A DNA stretch of 63,422 nt. It comes from UBA2862 sp045658005. GTDB taxonomy: Bacteria > Bacillota > Clostridia > Christensenellales > Aristaeellaceae. Positions 23,065 to 31,982 of the stretch are shown piece after piece (the first letter of the stretch is position 1; the number at the start of each line of letters is the position of its first letter). The notes beneath the pieces are model-generated. The model ran no database searches. It saw nothing but the letters and a program-made list of their open reading frames with translations, and had not been told where the DNA came from. The stretch spans positions 1-63,422 of the forward strand of contig JAZOUD010000019.1 of assembly GCA_045658005.1 (NCBI GenBank), read 5' to 3'. The position numbers and the translations under genes are program-made.

Positions 23065-25953
23065 ATGAAATCAAACCACACCCACAAAAAGCGCAATTCC
23101 TGGCGGCGGGCGGGCCGTCCGTTTACAGCGGGCGACTGGCTGCGTTTGTTTGCGCTGGCGACGGCTATCGCGGCGTTGGCCTGGGCAGGGGTGGCCTTCG
23201 TATCCGCGGACGGGGGAAGGGAGGAAGCCTCCCCGGTGGTGATCGATCGGGTGATGACCTCGAATCCCTCGGCCTGCTACAGCGTCCAAGGTGAATATTA
23301 CGACTGGGTTGAGCTGCGCAACATCTCCGGCGAAACGGTCAGCCTGGCGGGCTGGCGGCTGGGGGACACCGTGGACCAGCGCGGGGCCTTCGAGCTTGGG
23401 GATGCCGCGCTGTCGCCGGGAGAAAGCATGATCGTCTACTGCGCCAAAGCGCCCGAGGACTTCGAGGGCAGCGAGCGGTTCTCCGGCTTCAAGCTGAGTG
23501 CCAACGGCGAGATGCTGGCCCTGTCCGACGGGCAGCGCAGGCTTCGGCAGGTGCTGGAGGTGCCTGCCATGGCCGCCGCCCAGGTCTACCAGAGGGGCGA
23601 CGACGGCGAATACCGGGTGGTGAGCTTTGCCGCAATGGCCGAGGCCGGGGCGGTGGACCTGCGGCCACCCTTCAATCCCGACGGCGTGTTCATCAGCGAG
23701 CTGATGGCCGCCAACCACACCCAGCTGCAGGACGGGGACGGCGACTGGCCCGATTGGATCGAGCTGTTCAACGGCGCTGCCCATCCCGTGGACTTGGCGG
23801 GATACGTCCTGTCCGACGACGACGTGAACCAGCGCAAGTGGGTGCTTCCTTCGGTGACGGTGCAGCCCGGCGAATACCTGGTGGTGTTTGCTTCGGGCAA
23901 GGACCGCCGGGACGCAGAGCTGCATACCAACTTCAAGCTGTCCACCGCTTCGGAGGCCGTGCGGCTGTACGATCCCGACGGACGCGTGGTCTCCTGGGTG
24001 GAATACGACGGCCTGCCCAGGGAGATTTCGCTCTCCCGCCTGCCGGACGGCGCCCTGACCACCGAGATCGCCCCCACGCCCGGCTATGAGAACAGCGAGG
24101 CCGGCGTGCGCACGGCGCGGATGCTGGTGAGCGAAAATGTCGGCGATCTTCGGATCAACGAGATCATGGCCAGCGGCACCGGCAGCGACTGGATCGAGTT
24201 GTACAATGACGCCGACCACAGCGTGGACCTGACGGGCGTCGGCCTGTCCGACGACACCAACCACCCTCGCCGCTGGCAGTTCCCAGAGGGGGCGCTGATC
24301 CCCGCCAAGGGGTACGTCGCGGTGCTGCTCACAGGCAAGGAGGGGGCCAGCGGCATACAGAACGGCCGCTACTGCGCCGACCTTGCTCTCACGGCGGGGG
24401 AGACCGCCGTGCTGGCCGAGCCGGACGGCACGCTGCTGGACAAGGTGACGCTGTTCGAGCAATACCGCAACGTCAGTTACGGCCGGGCAGAGGGCCAGGC
24501 GCGCTACCGCTACTTCGCGGAACCCACCCCCGGCGAGGCCAACGCGACCGCCTCCTACGCGAAGAAGGCGGCAAACGTCGAGTTTTCCGAGCCCGGCGGT
24601 CAGCACAGCGACACAAAACTGTCTGTGGCGCTCTCCGGCGATCCGGACGTGACCATCTACTACACCACCGACGGCAGCGAGCCCACCACGTCCTCGAAGG
24701 CCTACAGCGCGCCCATCGAGCTGAAGCGCAGCACCGTGATCAAGGCGGTCGCCTGGCAGGCGGATGTGATGCCCTCGGACCTGTGCGTGCAGAGCTATAT
24801 CCTCGGGGCGTCGCACACGGTGCGGCTGGTCAGCGTATCCGGCAACAGTGCCGAGCTGGACGGCAAGACGGGCATGCTCAATACCGGCTTGAAGGGCGAG
24901 GGGGCCGACGCCTTCGTGGAGGTCTACGAGCCCGACGGCACCCGGGTGATCGCCCAGAAGTGCCTGATGAAGCTGGCCGGGCACAGCACCCGCGAGCACG
25001 AGGGGCAGAAGGGCTTTTCGCTGCGAGCCAAAAAGATATACGGCGAAAGCCGTTTCAACTATGCCTTGTTCTCAAACCGTGATTATACGTCCTACAAGTC
25101 CTTCGTGATGCGGGCCTCGGGCCAGGACTGCAGGCAGACCTTCATGCGCGATTCCATACTCAGTGCCCTCGCCGCGGACACCGGCGTGCTGTACCGGGAG
25201 ACCGAGGTCTGCGTGGTGTACGTCAACGGCCGGTATTGGGGCGCTTACAACATGCGCGAGCGCGTCAGCAATGACAGCATCGCCCAATTCCACGGCTGGG
25301 ACAATCCCGACGACGTGGAGTACAAGGAGGGCGGCGGCTATTCCTCCGAGAATTACCGGCAGATGCTGAGCTGGGTCGAGGCGCACGACCTGTCCGACGA
25401 CGCCAACGTGGAGGCGCTGCGGGGCATGATGGACATCGAAAACTACCTGGAATACGTGATGCTGGAAATGTACATCAACAACCAGGACCTGGGCAACGTG
25501 GGCTTCTACCGCAATCCAAATGCCGACGGCCTCTGGCGCTGGGCCCTGTTTGACCTGGATCTGAGCTACCAGCTGGCCGGAGACAACGTGAAGGCCTGGC
25601 TGGAGGGAGAGACCGTCGGCACCATCACCGACCAGAGCAACCTGTTGTTCAGGAAGCTGATGAAAAACGACGGCCTTCGGGACTGGTTTCTGCGCCGCAT
25701 GGGTGAGCTGCTGGCCACCACCTTCAGCGCGGAGAACGTGACCGGGAAGATACGGGCGCGATACGCGCTGCTGGAGCCGGAGATGGAGGCCGAATGCAAG
25801 CGCTGGAACTGGACCACCGCCACCTGGAAGCGCTACGGCCAGCGGATGCTCAACTACGCCAAGAGCCGTCCAGCGAATATGGTAGCGTACCTGACCGCGA
25901 ACTTCAAGCTGACGGCTGAGCAGGCGGACGAATATTTTGGAAGAGCCGGTTAA
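23065..25953 (+). CDS. exported CotH-kinase protein with lamin-tail domains
   Basis: A 962-residue protein with a basic N-terminus and one hydrophobic signal-anchor (about 26-48). Three lamin-tail-like beta domains follow (about 55-160, 205-330 and 360-470), each with an 'INEIM/ISELM...DWIEL' opening and a 'GY/GWxLSDD' strand. Then comes a chitobiase/beta-hexosaminidase C-terminal-like domain (VTIYYTTDGSEPTTSS, about 525-565) and a CotH domain (about 630-930, with RDYTSYKSFVMR, NGRYWGAYNMRER and LFDLDLSYQ). CotH proteins are atypical kinases that phosphorylate spore-coat proteins; exported multi-domain forms are frequent in gut Clostridia. No good ribosome binding site is seen before 23065. 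Confidence 0.88.
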   Translation: MKSNHTHKKRNSWRRAGRPFTAGDWLRLFALATAIAALAWAGVAFVSADGGREEASPVVIDRVMTSNPSACYSVQGEYYDWVELRNISGETVSLAGWRLGDTVDQRGAFELGDAALSPGESMIVYCAKAPEDFEGSERFSGFKLSANGEMLALSDGQRRLRQVLEVPAMAAAQVYQRGDDGEYRVVSFAAMAEAGAVDLRPPFNPDGVFISELMAANHTQLQDGDGDWPDWIELFNGAAHPVDLAGYVLSDDDVNQRKWVLPSVTVQPGEYLVVFASGKDRRDAELHTNFKLSTASEAVRLYDPDGRVVSWVEYDGLPREISLSRLPDGALTTEIAPTPGYENSEAGVRTARMLVSENVGDLRINEIMASGTGSDWIELYNDADHSVDLTGVGLSDDTNHPRRWQFPEGALIPAKGYVAVLLTGKEGASGIQNGRYCADLALTAGETAVLAEPDGTLLDKVTLFEQYRNVSYGRAEGQARYRYFAEPTPGEANATASYAKKAANVEFSEPGGQHSDTKLSVALSGDPDVTIYYTTDGSEPTTSSKAYSAPIELKRSTVIKAVAWQADVMPSDLCVQSYILGASHTVRLVSVSGNSAELDGKTGMLNTGLKGEGADAFVEVYEPDGTRVIAQKCLMKLAGHSTREHEGQKGFSLRAKKIYGESRFNYALFSNRDYTSYKSFVMRASGQDCRQTFMRDSILSALAADTGVLYRETEVCVVYVNGRYWGAYNMRERVSNDSIAQFHGWDNPDDVEYKEGGGYSSENYRQMLSWVEAHDLSDDANVEALRGMMDIENYLEYVMLEMYINNQDLGNVGFYRNPNADGLWRWALFDLDLSYQLAGDNVKAWLEGETVGTITDQSNLLFRKLMKNDGLRDWFLRRMGELLATTFSAENVTGKIRARYALLEPEMEAECKRWNWTTATWKRYGQRMLNYAKSRPANMVAYLTANFKLTAEQADEYFGRAG

Positions 25954-25997
25954 ATTCTGATTTATCGAGCATCAGCCCGACAAATCAGAATTTTTTT
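25952..25997 (+). terminator. CTGATTT palindrome acting as terminator of the CotH gene
   Basis: AAATTCTGATTTATCG (25952-25967) pairs with CGACAAATCAGAATTT (25978-25993) with one mismatch, and seven T in all run from 25991. It starts inside the TAA stop codon. The right arm shares TCAGCCCGAYAAATCAGAATTT (spelled with Y for C or T) in part with the copy near 30683. Confidence 0.8.
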
Positions 25998-25998
25998 A

Positions 25999-26027
25999 TT
26001 GCCTTTTTCGCCGGTTTATGGTACACT
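25999..26027 (+). promoter_or_regulatory. promoter of the LysR gene
   Basis: TTGCCT (25999-26004) and TACACT (26022-26027), 17 bases apart. Confidence 0.6.
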
Positions 26028-26091
26028 ATAAGCAAATAAGGAATTATTATTATGTAACTCAACCGAATAAATCAAAATTATGGAGGATGCC

Positions 26092-27003
26092 ATGATTGAC
26101 GTCAAGCTGTTGACACTTCTGAAAGTGCATGAAACCGGCAATTATACCCGTGCGGCGGAGCAGCTTTCACTGACACAGCCCGCCGTCAGCCAGCACATCA
26201 AGCAGATCGAGAAGGAGCTGAACACCAGCCTGTTCGTGCGCAGCGGCGGTAAGATCCGCCCAACGCCGGATGGCAAGCTGGTGATCGAGTATGCCGAAAG
26301 GGTCCTTTCGCTGTATGAGAACCTGCAACAGGCCCTGCTGGATCAAAAGCGCAGCATCGAGCGCCTGCGGGTGGGCATCACCCATACCTCCGAGAGCAAC
26401 GTGGTCACGGAGGTGCTGGCCAAGTATGCCGAGCAAAACGAGAACCTGAGCATCACGATACAGACCGATACAATAAATAATCTTTATGCCATGCTAAAGA
26501 ATTATAAGATTGATATCGCCATCGTGGAAGGCGCGGTTCAGGACCCCAGCATCAATTCCATCATGCTGGATACCGACTTTCTGGTGTGCGCGGTGTCCAA
26601 CGAGAGTCCGTTGGCGAAGAAGAGCATCGTCACGCTGGACGAGCTGAAGCGCGAGCGGCTGATCCTGCGCCTGCCCAGCTCCGGCACACGGAACCTGTTT
26701 GCCGCCCACCTGGAGAGCCGCAACATCTCCATCGATGAATTCAACGTCACCCTGGAGGTCGACAACATCGCCACCATCAAGGACCTGATCCGCCGCAATT
26801 ACGGCGTGTCGATACTGCCCCGCAGCGCCTGCATGGACGAGCTGAAGAAGGGCAAGATGACCGTGCTGCCCATCGAAAACCTGAGCATGATCCGGGAGAT
26901 GAACATCCTCTACCACAAGAGCTTCCGCCACGCGGACATATTGCAGGACATTGTGCGCATCTACAATGAATCCGTGCGCTTCTACAAGAACGGGGAGCAG
27001 TGA
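26092..27003 (+). CDS. LysR-family transcription regulator
   Basis: A 303-residue regulator. The N-terminal winged helix has the typical ETGNYTRAAEQLSLTQPAVSQHIKQIEKEL, here read at residues about 12-40, and residues 90-295 form the LysR substrate-binding domain. The start at 26092 follows GGAGG. It is in the same orientation as surE, 10 bases before it. LysR genes are usually divergent from their target, so here it may control its own downstream genes (surE, CYTH). The inducer is unknown. Confidence 0.92.
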   Translation: MIDVKLLTLLKVHETGNYTRAAEQLSLTQPAVSQHIKQIEKELNTSLFVRSGGKIRPTPDGKLVIEYAERVLSLYENLQQALLDQKRSIERLRVGITHTSESNVVTEVLAKYAEQNENLSITIQTDTINNLYAMLKNYKIDIAIVEGAVQDPSINSIMLDTDFLVCAVSNESPLAKKSIVTLDELKRERLILRLPSSGTRNLFAAHLESRNISIDEFNVTLEVDNIATIKDLIRRNYGVSILPRSACMDELKKGKMTVLPIENLSMIREMNILYHKSFRHADILQDIVRIYNESVRFYKNGEQ

Positions 27004-27013
27004 GGGACGAACG

Positions 27014-27784
27014 ATGCACATACTTTTGACCAATGACGATGGCATTTTTGCCCCGGGGCTTCGGGCACTGATCGAGGCCTTTTCCGGGGCCGGGCATACC
27101 GTATACGTCTGCGCGCCGGACCGGGAGCGCTCCGCCGCCAGTCACAGCTCGATGCTGGCCTATCCCCTGCACGCAATGCCGATAGACATGCCCGGCGCAG
27201 CCCGGGCCTGGGCCCTGGACGGTACTCCCGCCGATTGTGCCTGCCTGGGGTTGTTCCTGTGTCGGGAAGCGGGCATAGACCTGGCGGTCTCCGGCATCAA
27301 CCGGGGCATGAACCAGGGGGGAGCCTGCATCTATTCCGGTACGGTCGGCGCGGCGATGGAGGCTTCGATGCGCGGAGCCCCGGCGCTGGCGGTTTCGCTG
27401 TGCGTAGGGCCGATTCGCGGCGAGGATCATAGCGACTACACTACTGCGGCCCGGGTCGCCCTGCGGGTGGCCGATTGGATGACCGGGCATCCGTTGCCCC
27501 GGGGCGCGATCTACAACCTGAACGTGCCGCCCATCCCCTATGAGCGGCTGAGGGGCATCCGGCCCGCGACCCTCGCCCCGATATTCCTCGAGGCACCGAG
27601 CTACGAGCTCATGGAGGACGACCAGGGCCCCTGCTACCGGTTCCGCGGCGCCATGCCCCCGCCGCAAGCCGATCCGGCATACGATACCTGCAGGACCGAC
27701 CAGGGGTATGCGTCGCTGACCAAGCTGACCTGGAATCTAAGATTGAATGAAGATGATTCTGAGCTGGGTGGGATAGGGCTATAA
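27014..27784 (+). CDS. surE: SurE 5'/3'-nucleotidase
   Basis: A 256-residue metal-dependent phosphatase that removes phosphate from nucleoside monophosphates and can degrade short polyphosphate. LLTNDDGIFAPG carries the metal-binding Asp pair; SAASHSS and SGINRGMNQGG add the remaining conserved Ser and Asn. Length matches the family. The start codon at 27014 has only a weak GAGGGA site, as expected for coupling to the LysR gene just upstream. Confidence 0.95.
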   Translation: MHILLTNDDGIFAPGLRALIEAFSGAGHTVYVCAPDRERSAASHSSMLAYPLHAMPIDMPGAARAWALDGTPADCACLGLFLCREAGIDLAVSGINRGMNQGGACIYSGTVGAAMEASMRGAPALAVSLCVGPIRGEDHSDYTTAARVALRVADWMTGHPLPRGAIYNLNVPPIPYERLRGIRPATLAPIFLEAPSYELMEDDQGPCYRFRGAMPPPQADPAYDTCRTDQGYASLTKLTWNLRLNEDDSELGGIGL

Positions 27785-27828
27785 TCAGGAACTGCCACCC
27801 CATACCATTTGCCAAAGGAGGGAACACT

Positions 27829-28344
27829 ATGAGTGCGGGAAAGCACTGCGAAATTGAACGAAAATATCTGATACGCTATCCGGACATCAGGACGCTGCAG
27901 GCCCAGAAGGGCGTGGAGCAATGGGAGATCGTACAGATCTACCTGACGGTTTCCGGGCCGGGGGAGACCCGGCGGATTCGCCAGGTGGTGTCGGGCGGCG
28001 AGATCAAATACAATAAAACCTTCAAAAAGCGCCTGACCGACCTGGCCAACGAGGAGGACGAGGGCGAGATCGACCAGCTGGAGTACATCCACCTCTGCCA
28101 GGAGCAGCAGCCCGGCTGCAAGCCCGTGGGCAAGACCCGCTACCGCATACCCTACGAGGGACACATACTGGAATTCGACATCTATCCCTTCTGGGACGAT
28201 CGGGCGATACTGGAGATCGAGCTGGAGCATGAGAACGAAGGCGCGGCCATCCCGGATTATGTTCAAATCATCCGCGACGTCAGCGCCGATCCGGCCTACA
28301 AGAACCGCAGCCTGGCGGAAAACGTGATTTACGAGGAAATATAA
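27829..28344 (+). CDS. CYTH-domain triphosphate-binding protein
   Basis: A 171-residue protein starting with the defining EIERKYLI motif. It has the charged strands expected of a triphosphate tunnel (TRRIRQ, KYNKTFKK, KTRYRIPY, EFDIYPF, ILEIELE). CYTH proteins hydrolyse tripolyphosphate or thiamine triphosphate, or cyclise ATP. AGGAGGG lies 6 bases upstream. Next to surE this suggests a small phosphate or nucleotide-salvage cluster, which is inference. Confidence 0.93.
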   Translation: MSAGKHCEIERKYLIRYPDIRTLQAQKGVEQWEIVQIYLTVSGPGETRRIRQVVSGGEIKYNKTFKKRLTDLANEEDEGEIDQLEYIHLCQEQQPGCKPVGKTRYRIPYEGHILEFDIYPFWDDRAILEIELEHENEGAAIPDYVQIIRDVSADPAYKNRSLAENVIYEEI

Positions 28345-28349
28345 AATGA

Positions 28350-28378
28350 GGGGGCTGTCTCAAAATGAGACAGCCCCC
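28350..28378. terminator. strong hairpin after the CYTH gene
   Basis: GGGGGCTGTCTCA (28350-28362) pairs perfectly with TGAGACAGCCCCC (28366-28378), loop AAA. It separates two convergent genes. The T run is minimal (GGTTTG). Confidence 0.7.
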
Positions 28379-28443
28379 GGTTTGCACTATCTCTTCCGCT
28401 GCACCAGCGTGATGATGATGCCGATTCCTTAGCCTTTTGAAAC

Positions 28444-30459
28444 CTATGCGGCCTTGCTGCGTTTGCGGATGACCTGCATCACCACGCCCAGGACGATCAG
28501 GCCCAGGCCGATGAAGTCGGTCAGTGAACCGGGGATGATCAGCGCCAGACCCCCGCCGATGGTCAGCAAGCGCTCGACGATGTTCATGTTCGTCAGCAGG
28601 TAGCCGGACAGGCCCGCGGCGACGCCCATCATGCCCAGCGTGGCGGTGATGGTGATCAGCACCACCTCATACCACACGGTGTCGATGAACAGCAGCGCCG
28701 GGGACGCGGCGAAAACAAAGGGGATGATGAACGCGCCGATGGCCAGCCGCGTGGCGGTGACGCCGGTCTTCATCGGCTTGCCCTTGGCGATGGCCGCGCC
28801 GGCATAGGCGGCCAGGGCCACCGGCGGCGTGATGTCGGCCACGATGCCGTAGTAGAACACGAAGAAGTGGGCGGCGATCTGGGGCACGCCCATCTGGATC
28901 AGTATCGGCGCGCAGGTGGATGCCATGATGCAGTAGGTGGCCGTGGTGGGCACGCCCATGCCCAGCACGATGCAGCAGATCATCGTCAGGAACAGGCCCA
29001 GCAGCATGCTGTTGCCGGAAACGCCCACGATGGCGCTGATCAGGCGGTTGGCCAGGCCGGTCACCGTGATGCAGCCGCAGATGCAACCCGCGATGCCGCA
29101 GGCCACGGCCACGGTGATGCAGCTGCGCCCGCCGGCCTCGAGCGCGTTGAAGATGGTCTTCAGGTTGAAGGACTTCGGGATCTCGCCCGCCGCGCCGGAC
29201 TGGTTGGCCTCGGCGGCCCGCTTGTAGTAGCCGGTCAGGTTGTTGATAAAGCCCACCGCGATGGCCGTGACGATGGCCACGGCGGCGGAGAACTGCATCG
29301 TGCGGGTGTTGGAGCAGACCAGCACGATCAGCACGACCAGCGGCAGCAGCAGGTAGGTGTCCTTCAAGAGCGATGTGAACCGGGGCAGCATGGAGCGGTC
29401 GATGCCCTTCAGACCCAGCTTTTTGGCTTCAAGGTGCACGGCGATGAATATGCCCAGGAAGTACAGCACCGCGGGCACGATGGCGCGCACGATGATGTTG
29501 GAATAGGGCACGCCCAGGTAGTCGGCCATCAGGAAGGCCGCCGCGCCCATGATGGGGGGCATGATCTGGCCGCCGGTGGATGCCGCGGCCTCGACGGCCC
29601 CGGCAAACTCGGACCTGTAGCCGGTCTTTTTCATCATCGGGATCGTGACCGAGCCGGTGGTGACGGTGTTGCCCACGGAGCTGCCGGAGACCATGCCGCA
29701 CAGCGCCGAGGAGATGACAGCCACCTTCGCCGGGCCGCCGGCGAAGCGGCCGGTCAGGCTGTTGGCCAGGTTGATAAAGAAGCTGGACACGCCTGTCTTT
29801 TCCAGGAACGCGCCAAACACGATGAACACGACGATGTATTTCGAGCAGACGTTCACGGGCGTGCCCAGTATGGCGTTTTCGCCGTAGAACATCTCATAGC
29901 TGACCTGGGACAGGTTCTTGCCCTTCAGGAAGGTGTAGGCGATGAAGAAAATCGCCACGCACAGTATCGGCACGCCCACGCTTCGGCGGCACAGCTCCGC
30001 CAGCGACAGTATGCCGATGATCGCCAGTGTGATGTAGAAGGGATTGGTGCGCAGCACGCGGGTGCCGGCGGTCAGGATCGATTGGGCGTTGAAGGCGTAG
30101 TACAGGAACGCGCCGCCGCCCAGCACCATCAGCACGATGTCATACCAAGGCAGGGTGTTGGGCTTCATTTCCCCCTTGCGGGCGGGATAGGTCAGGTAGC
30201 CCATGATGATGACCAGGCCCATGAACGAGGTCATGCGGGCCTGCTCCAGAAGGTTGGCGAACAGCGTCACATAGATGCAGAACAGGGAAAAAGCCGCGAG
30301 GATGCAGCCCACGATAATTTTGGGTGTGCCCGCCCAGACGCGGGTGTTCGATTCCCGGTCATACTTTCGCATGACGGCCTCGACGTCTGCCGCGGAACCG
30401 GTGGAGGTGTCGATGTCCGGCGCATTCAGGTTCGGGTCCTGAGGCTTGTTGTTGGCCAT
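28444..30459 (-). CDS. TRAP transporter permease, fused DctQ-DctM (TAXI type)
   Basis: A 671-residue membrane protein with about 16-18 hydrophobic segments. The N-terminal four-helix part replaces DctQ and the rest is the 12-helix DctM channel, with motifs such as GMVSGSSVGNTVTTGSVTIPMM and GGQIMPPIMGAAAFLMADY (quoted in part). Such fused permeases work with a TAXI-type binding protein to import organic acids or amino acids using a Na+ gradient. AGGAGG precedes the ATG. The matching TAXI gene lies upstream, separated by 330 bases with a terminator and a repeat element. Confidence 0.93.
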   Translation of the reverse strand: MANNKPQDPNLNAPDIDTSTGSAADVEAVMRKYDRESNTRVWAGTPKIIVGCILAAFSLFCIYVTLFANLLEQARMTSFMGLVIIMGYLTYPARKGEMKPNTLPWYDIVLMVLGGGAFLYYAFNAQSILTAGTRVLRTNPFYITLAIIGILSLAELCRRSVGVPILCVAIFFIAYTFLKGKNLSQVSYEMFYGENAILGTPVNVCSKYIVVFIVFGAFLEKTGVSSFFINLANSLTGRFAGGPAKVAVISSALCGMVSGSSVGNTVTTGSVTIPMMKKTGYRSEFAGAVEAAASTGGQIMPPIMGAAAFLMADYLGVPYSNIIVRAIVPAVLYFLGIFIAVHLEAKKLGLKGIDRSMLPRFTSLLKDTYLLLPLVVLIVLVCSNTRTMQFSAAVAIVTAIAVGFINNLTGYYKRAAEANQSGAAGEIPKSFNLKTIFNALEAGGRSCITVAVACGIAGCICGCITVTGLANRLISAIVGVSGNSMLLGLFLTMICCIVLGMGVPTTATYCIMASTCAPILIQMGVPQIAAHFFVFYYGIVADITPPVALAAYAGAAIAKGKPMKTGVTATRLAIGAFIIPFVFAASPALLFIDTVWYEVVLITITATLGMMGVAAGLSGYLLTNMNIVERLLTIGGGLALIIPGSLTDFIGLGLIVLGVVMQVIRKRSKAA

Positions 30460-30483
30460 GATCAGGCCTCCTTTCGATGGATT

Positions 30484-30704
30484 ATTCTGATTTGTAGGGG
30501 AGAGGGATTAGGGATTAGGGAATAGGGATTAGAAATAGTGACTGGCGCATGGTAGAAACAAACACCATCCTATAATCACGAACAATCCTCTGTTCCGTCA
30601 CGGGAACGGCCGATCTATTCCACGTGGTACCTCGGTGCGCGGCTTCTCCTAATCCCTAATCCCTATTCCCTAATCCCTGCGCGTCAGCCCGATAAATCAG
30701 AATT
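30484..30704. repeat. nested palindrome and inverted heptamer element between the TAXI and TRAP genes
   Basis: The outer ends are ATTCTGATTTGT (30484-30495) and GATAAATCAGAATT (30691-30704), the palindrome family of this window pulled apart. Inside, four GGGATTA-type heptamers (30504-30531, one GGGAATA) face four inverted ones (30650-30677). The centre (about 30540-30645) has a GTTCC/GGAAC hairpin and no gene. It resembles the elements at 20837 and 42079 in layout but with a different heptamer variant. Confidence 0.8.
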
Positions 30705-30727
30705 TGTCAATACAAATGCTAAAAACC

Positions 30728-30757
30728 GGGGCTGCGGAAATGGCTTCCCGCAGCCCC
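30728..30757 (-). terminator. terminator of the TAXI binding-protein gene
   Basis: GGGGCTGCGG (30728-30737) pairs with CCGCAGCCCC (30748-30757). On the minus strand it is followed by GGTTTTTAGC, a U run. Confidence 0.8.
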
Positions 30758-30789
30758 CGATGTTGTTGAGAGTCTGCTTATAGAGCAGC

Positions 30790-31737
30790 TTACTTCGTCT
30801 CAACCTCGATGCCCTTCTCGGCGAAGTACTTCGCGGCGCCGGGATGGTAGGGCAGGCCGCAGGTGGAAGCGTACTCCAGGTCCAGCTCGGCGCCCTTGGC
30901 GTGGGCCTCCGTGATGGCATCCTTGCCCTCGAAGATGGTTGAGACGATGGCATAGGCCTCGTCGTCGCTCACCTGGCCGTTGGCGATGATGGTGGCCTTC
31001 ACGCCCACGGTGGTGATGTCCTCGTCGATGCCCTGATAGGTGCCGGCAGGGATGATGGTCTTTGCATAGGCAGATGAGATCTCCTGCAGCTTGGCCACGT
31101 GCTCGTCGTCCAGGCCGACCAGGTAGCAGCCCTTGGTGGTGGCCAGGTCGGTGACGGCGGAGGTGGGCGCGCCGGCCACGACGAACGCGGCGTCGATCTT
31201 GCCGTCCTTCAGGCTCTCGGCAGAGTCGCCGAAGCCGAGGTACTGGGGATTGATGTCGGCCTCGGTCATGTCATAGGCGGCCAGGAAGTCCATGGCGTTG
31301 AAGTACACGCCGGAGCCCGAGGAGCCGATGGACACGTTCTTGCCCTTCAGATCGGCCACGGACTTGATGTCGGGGTTGCAGGTGACCAGGTGTACGGCCT
31401 CGGTGTACAGTGCGCACAGGGCGGTGAAGCTGTCGATGGGCTTGCCCTCGTACTGCTCGAAGCGGATGCCGTTATAGGCGTAGTTGGCCACGTCGTTCTG
31501 AACGAAGCCCAGCTGCGCGTCCTCCAGGTCCAGCTTGTCGATGTTGTCGGCGGAGCCGTTGCCGGACACGGCGGTCACCTGGACGTCGGAATTGTTGGTG
31601 ATGTACTGGGCCAGCACGTTGCCGAAGGCATAGTAGGTGCCGGAGGTGCCGCCGGTGGTGAAGGTCAGCTCGGCCAGTGCTGCGGTGCAGGACAGGGCCA
31701 GAACCAGCGCGATAACCAGGGATACGACTTTCTTCAT
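30790..31737 (-). CDS. TAXI-family TRAP transporter solute-binding protein
   Basis: A 315-residue exported protein. Signal peptide at 1-23 (cut after ALA), then the TAXI opening FTTGGTSGTYYAFGN and SGNGSADNIDKL. Later motifs VAFV/AAFVVAGAP and GLPYHPGAAKYF fit the family. It captures the substrate outside the membrane for the fused TRAP permease. The ATG at 31737 has GGAGG 7 bases upstream; a start at 31752 would include that site. A terminator and the nested repeat lie between this gene and the permease. Confidence 0.93.
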   Translation of the reverse strand: MKKVVSLVIALVLALSCTAALAELTFTTGGTSGTYYAFGNVLAQYITNNSDVQVTAVSGNGSADNIDKLDLEDAQLGFVQNDVANYAYNGIRFEQYEGKPIDSFTALCALYTEAVHLVTCNPDIKSVADLKGKNVSIGSSGSGVYFNAMDFLAAYDMTEADINPQYLGFGDSAESLKDGKIDAAFVVAGAPTSAVTDLATTKGCYLVGLDDEHVAKLQEISSAYAKTIIPAGTYQGIDEDITTVGVKATIIANGQVSDDEAYAIVSTIFEGKDAITEAHAKGAELDLEYASTCGLPYHPGAAKYFAEKGIEVETK

Positions 31738-31786
31738 GATACGTTCCTCCATTTCTGTGCCGGAAACCCGGCCAGTCTATGAGCGT

Positions 31787-31815
31787 ATTATACAATAAAT
31801 ATGGGTAAAAGGCAA
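31787..31815 (-). promoter_or_regulatory. promoter of the TAXI gene
   Basis: On the minus strand TTGCCT (31815-31810) and TATAAT (31792-31787) are 17 bases apart. Confidence 0.75.
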
Positions 31816-31982
31816 CAGAATATTGCCAACCTGATTGTTAATAATTGCATTTTCAGGCCGATTAGGTAAATCTGCAGTTTTTTTTGCATCAAACCGAAGC
31901 GGATGATTCGATAAAAACGGGGATAAAAATGTATAAACATACGATATGCGTTGATGAATATACAAAATTGAATCGCAGGGGT

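Noticed and set aside
30504..30677. Telomere-like GGGATTAGGG stretches
   Set aside because: The unit is 7 bases, variable and in short inverted arrays inside a chromosome; this is not a telomere or a resolved replicon end.
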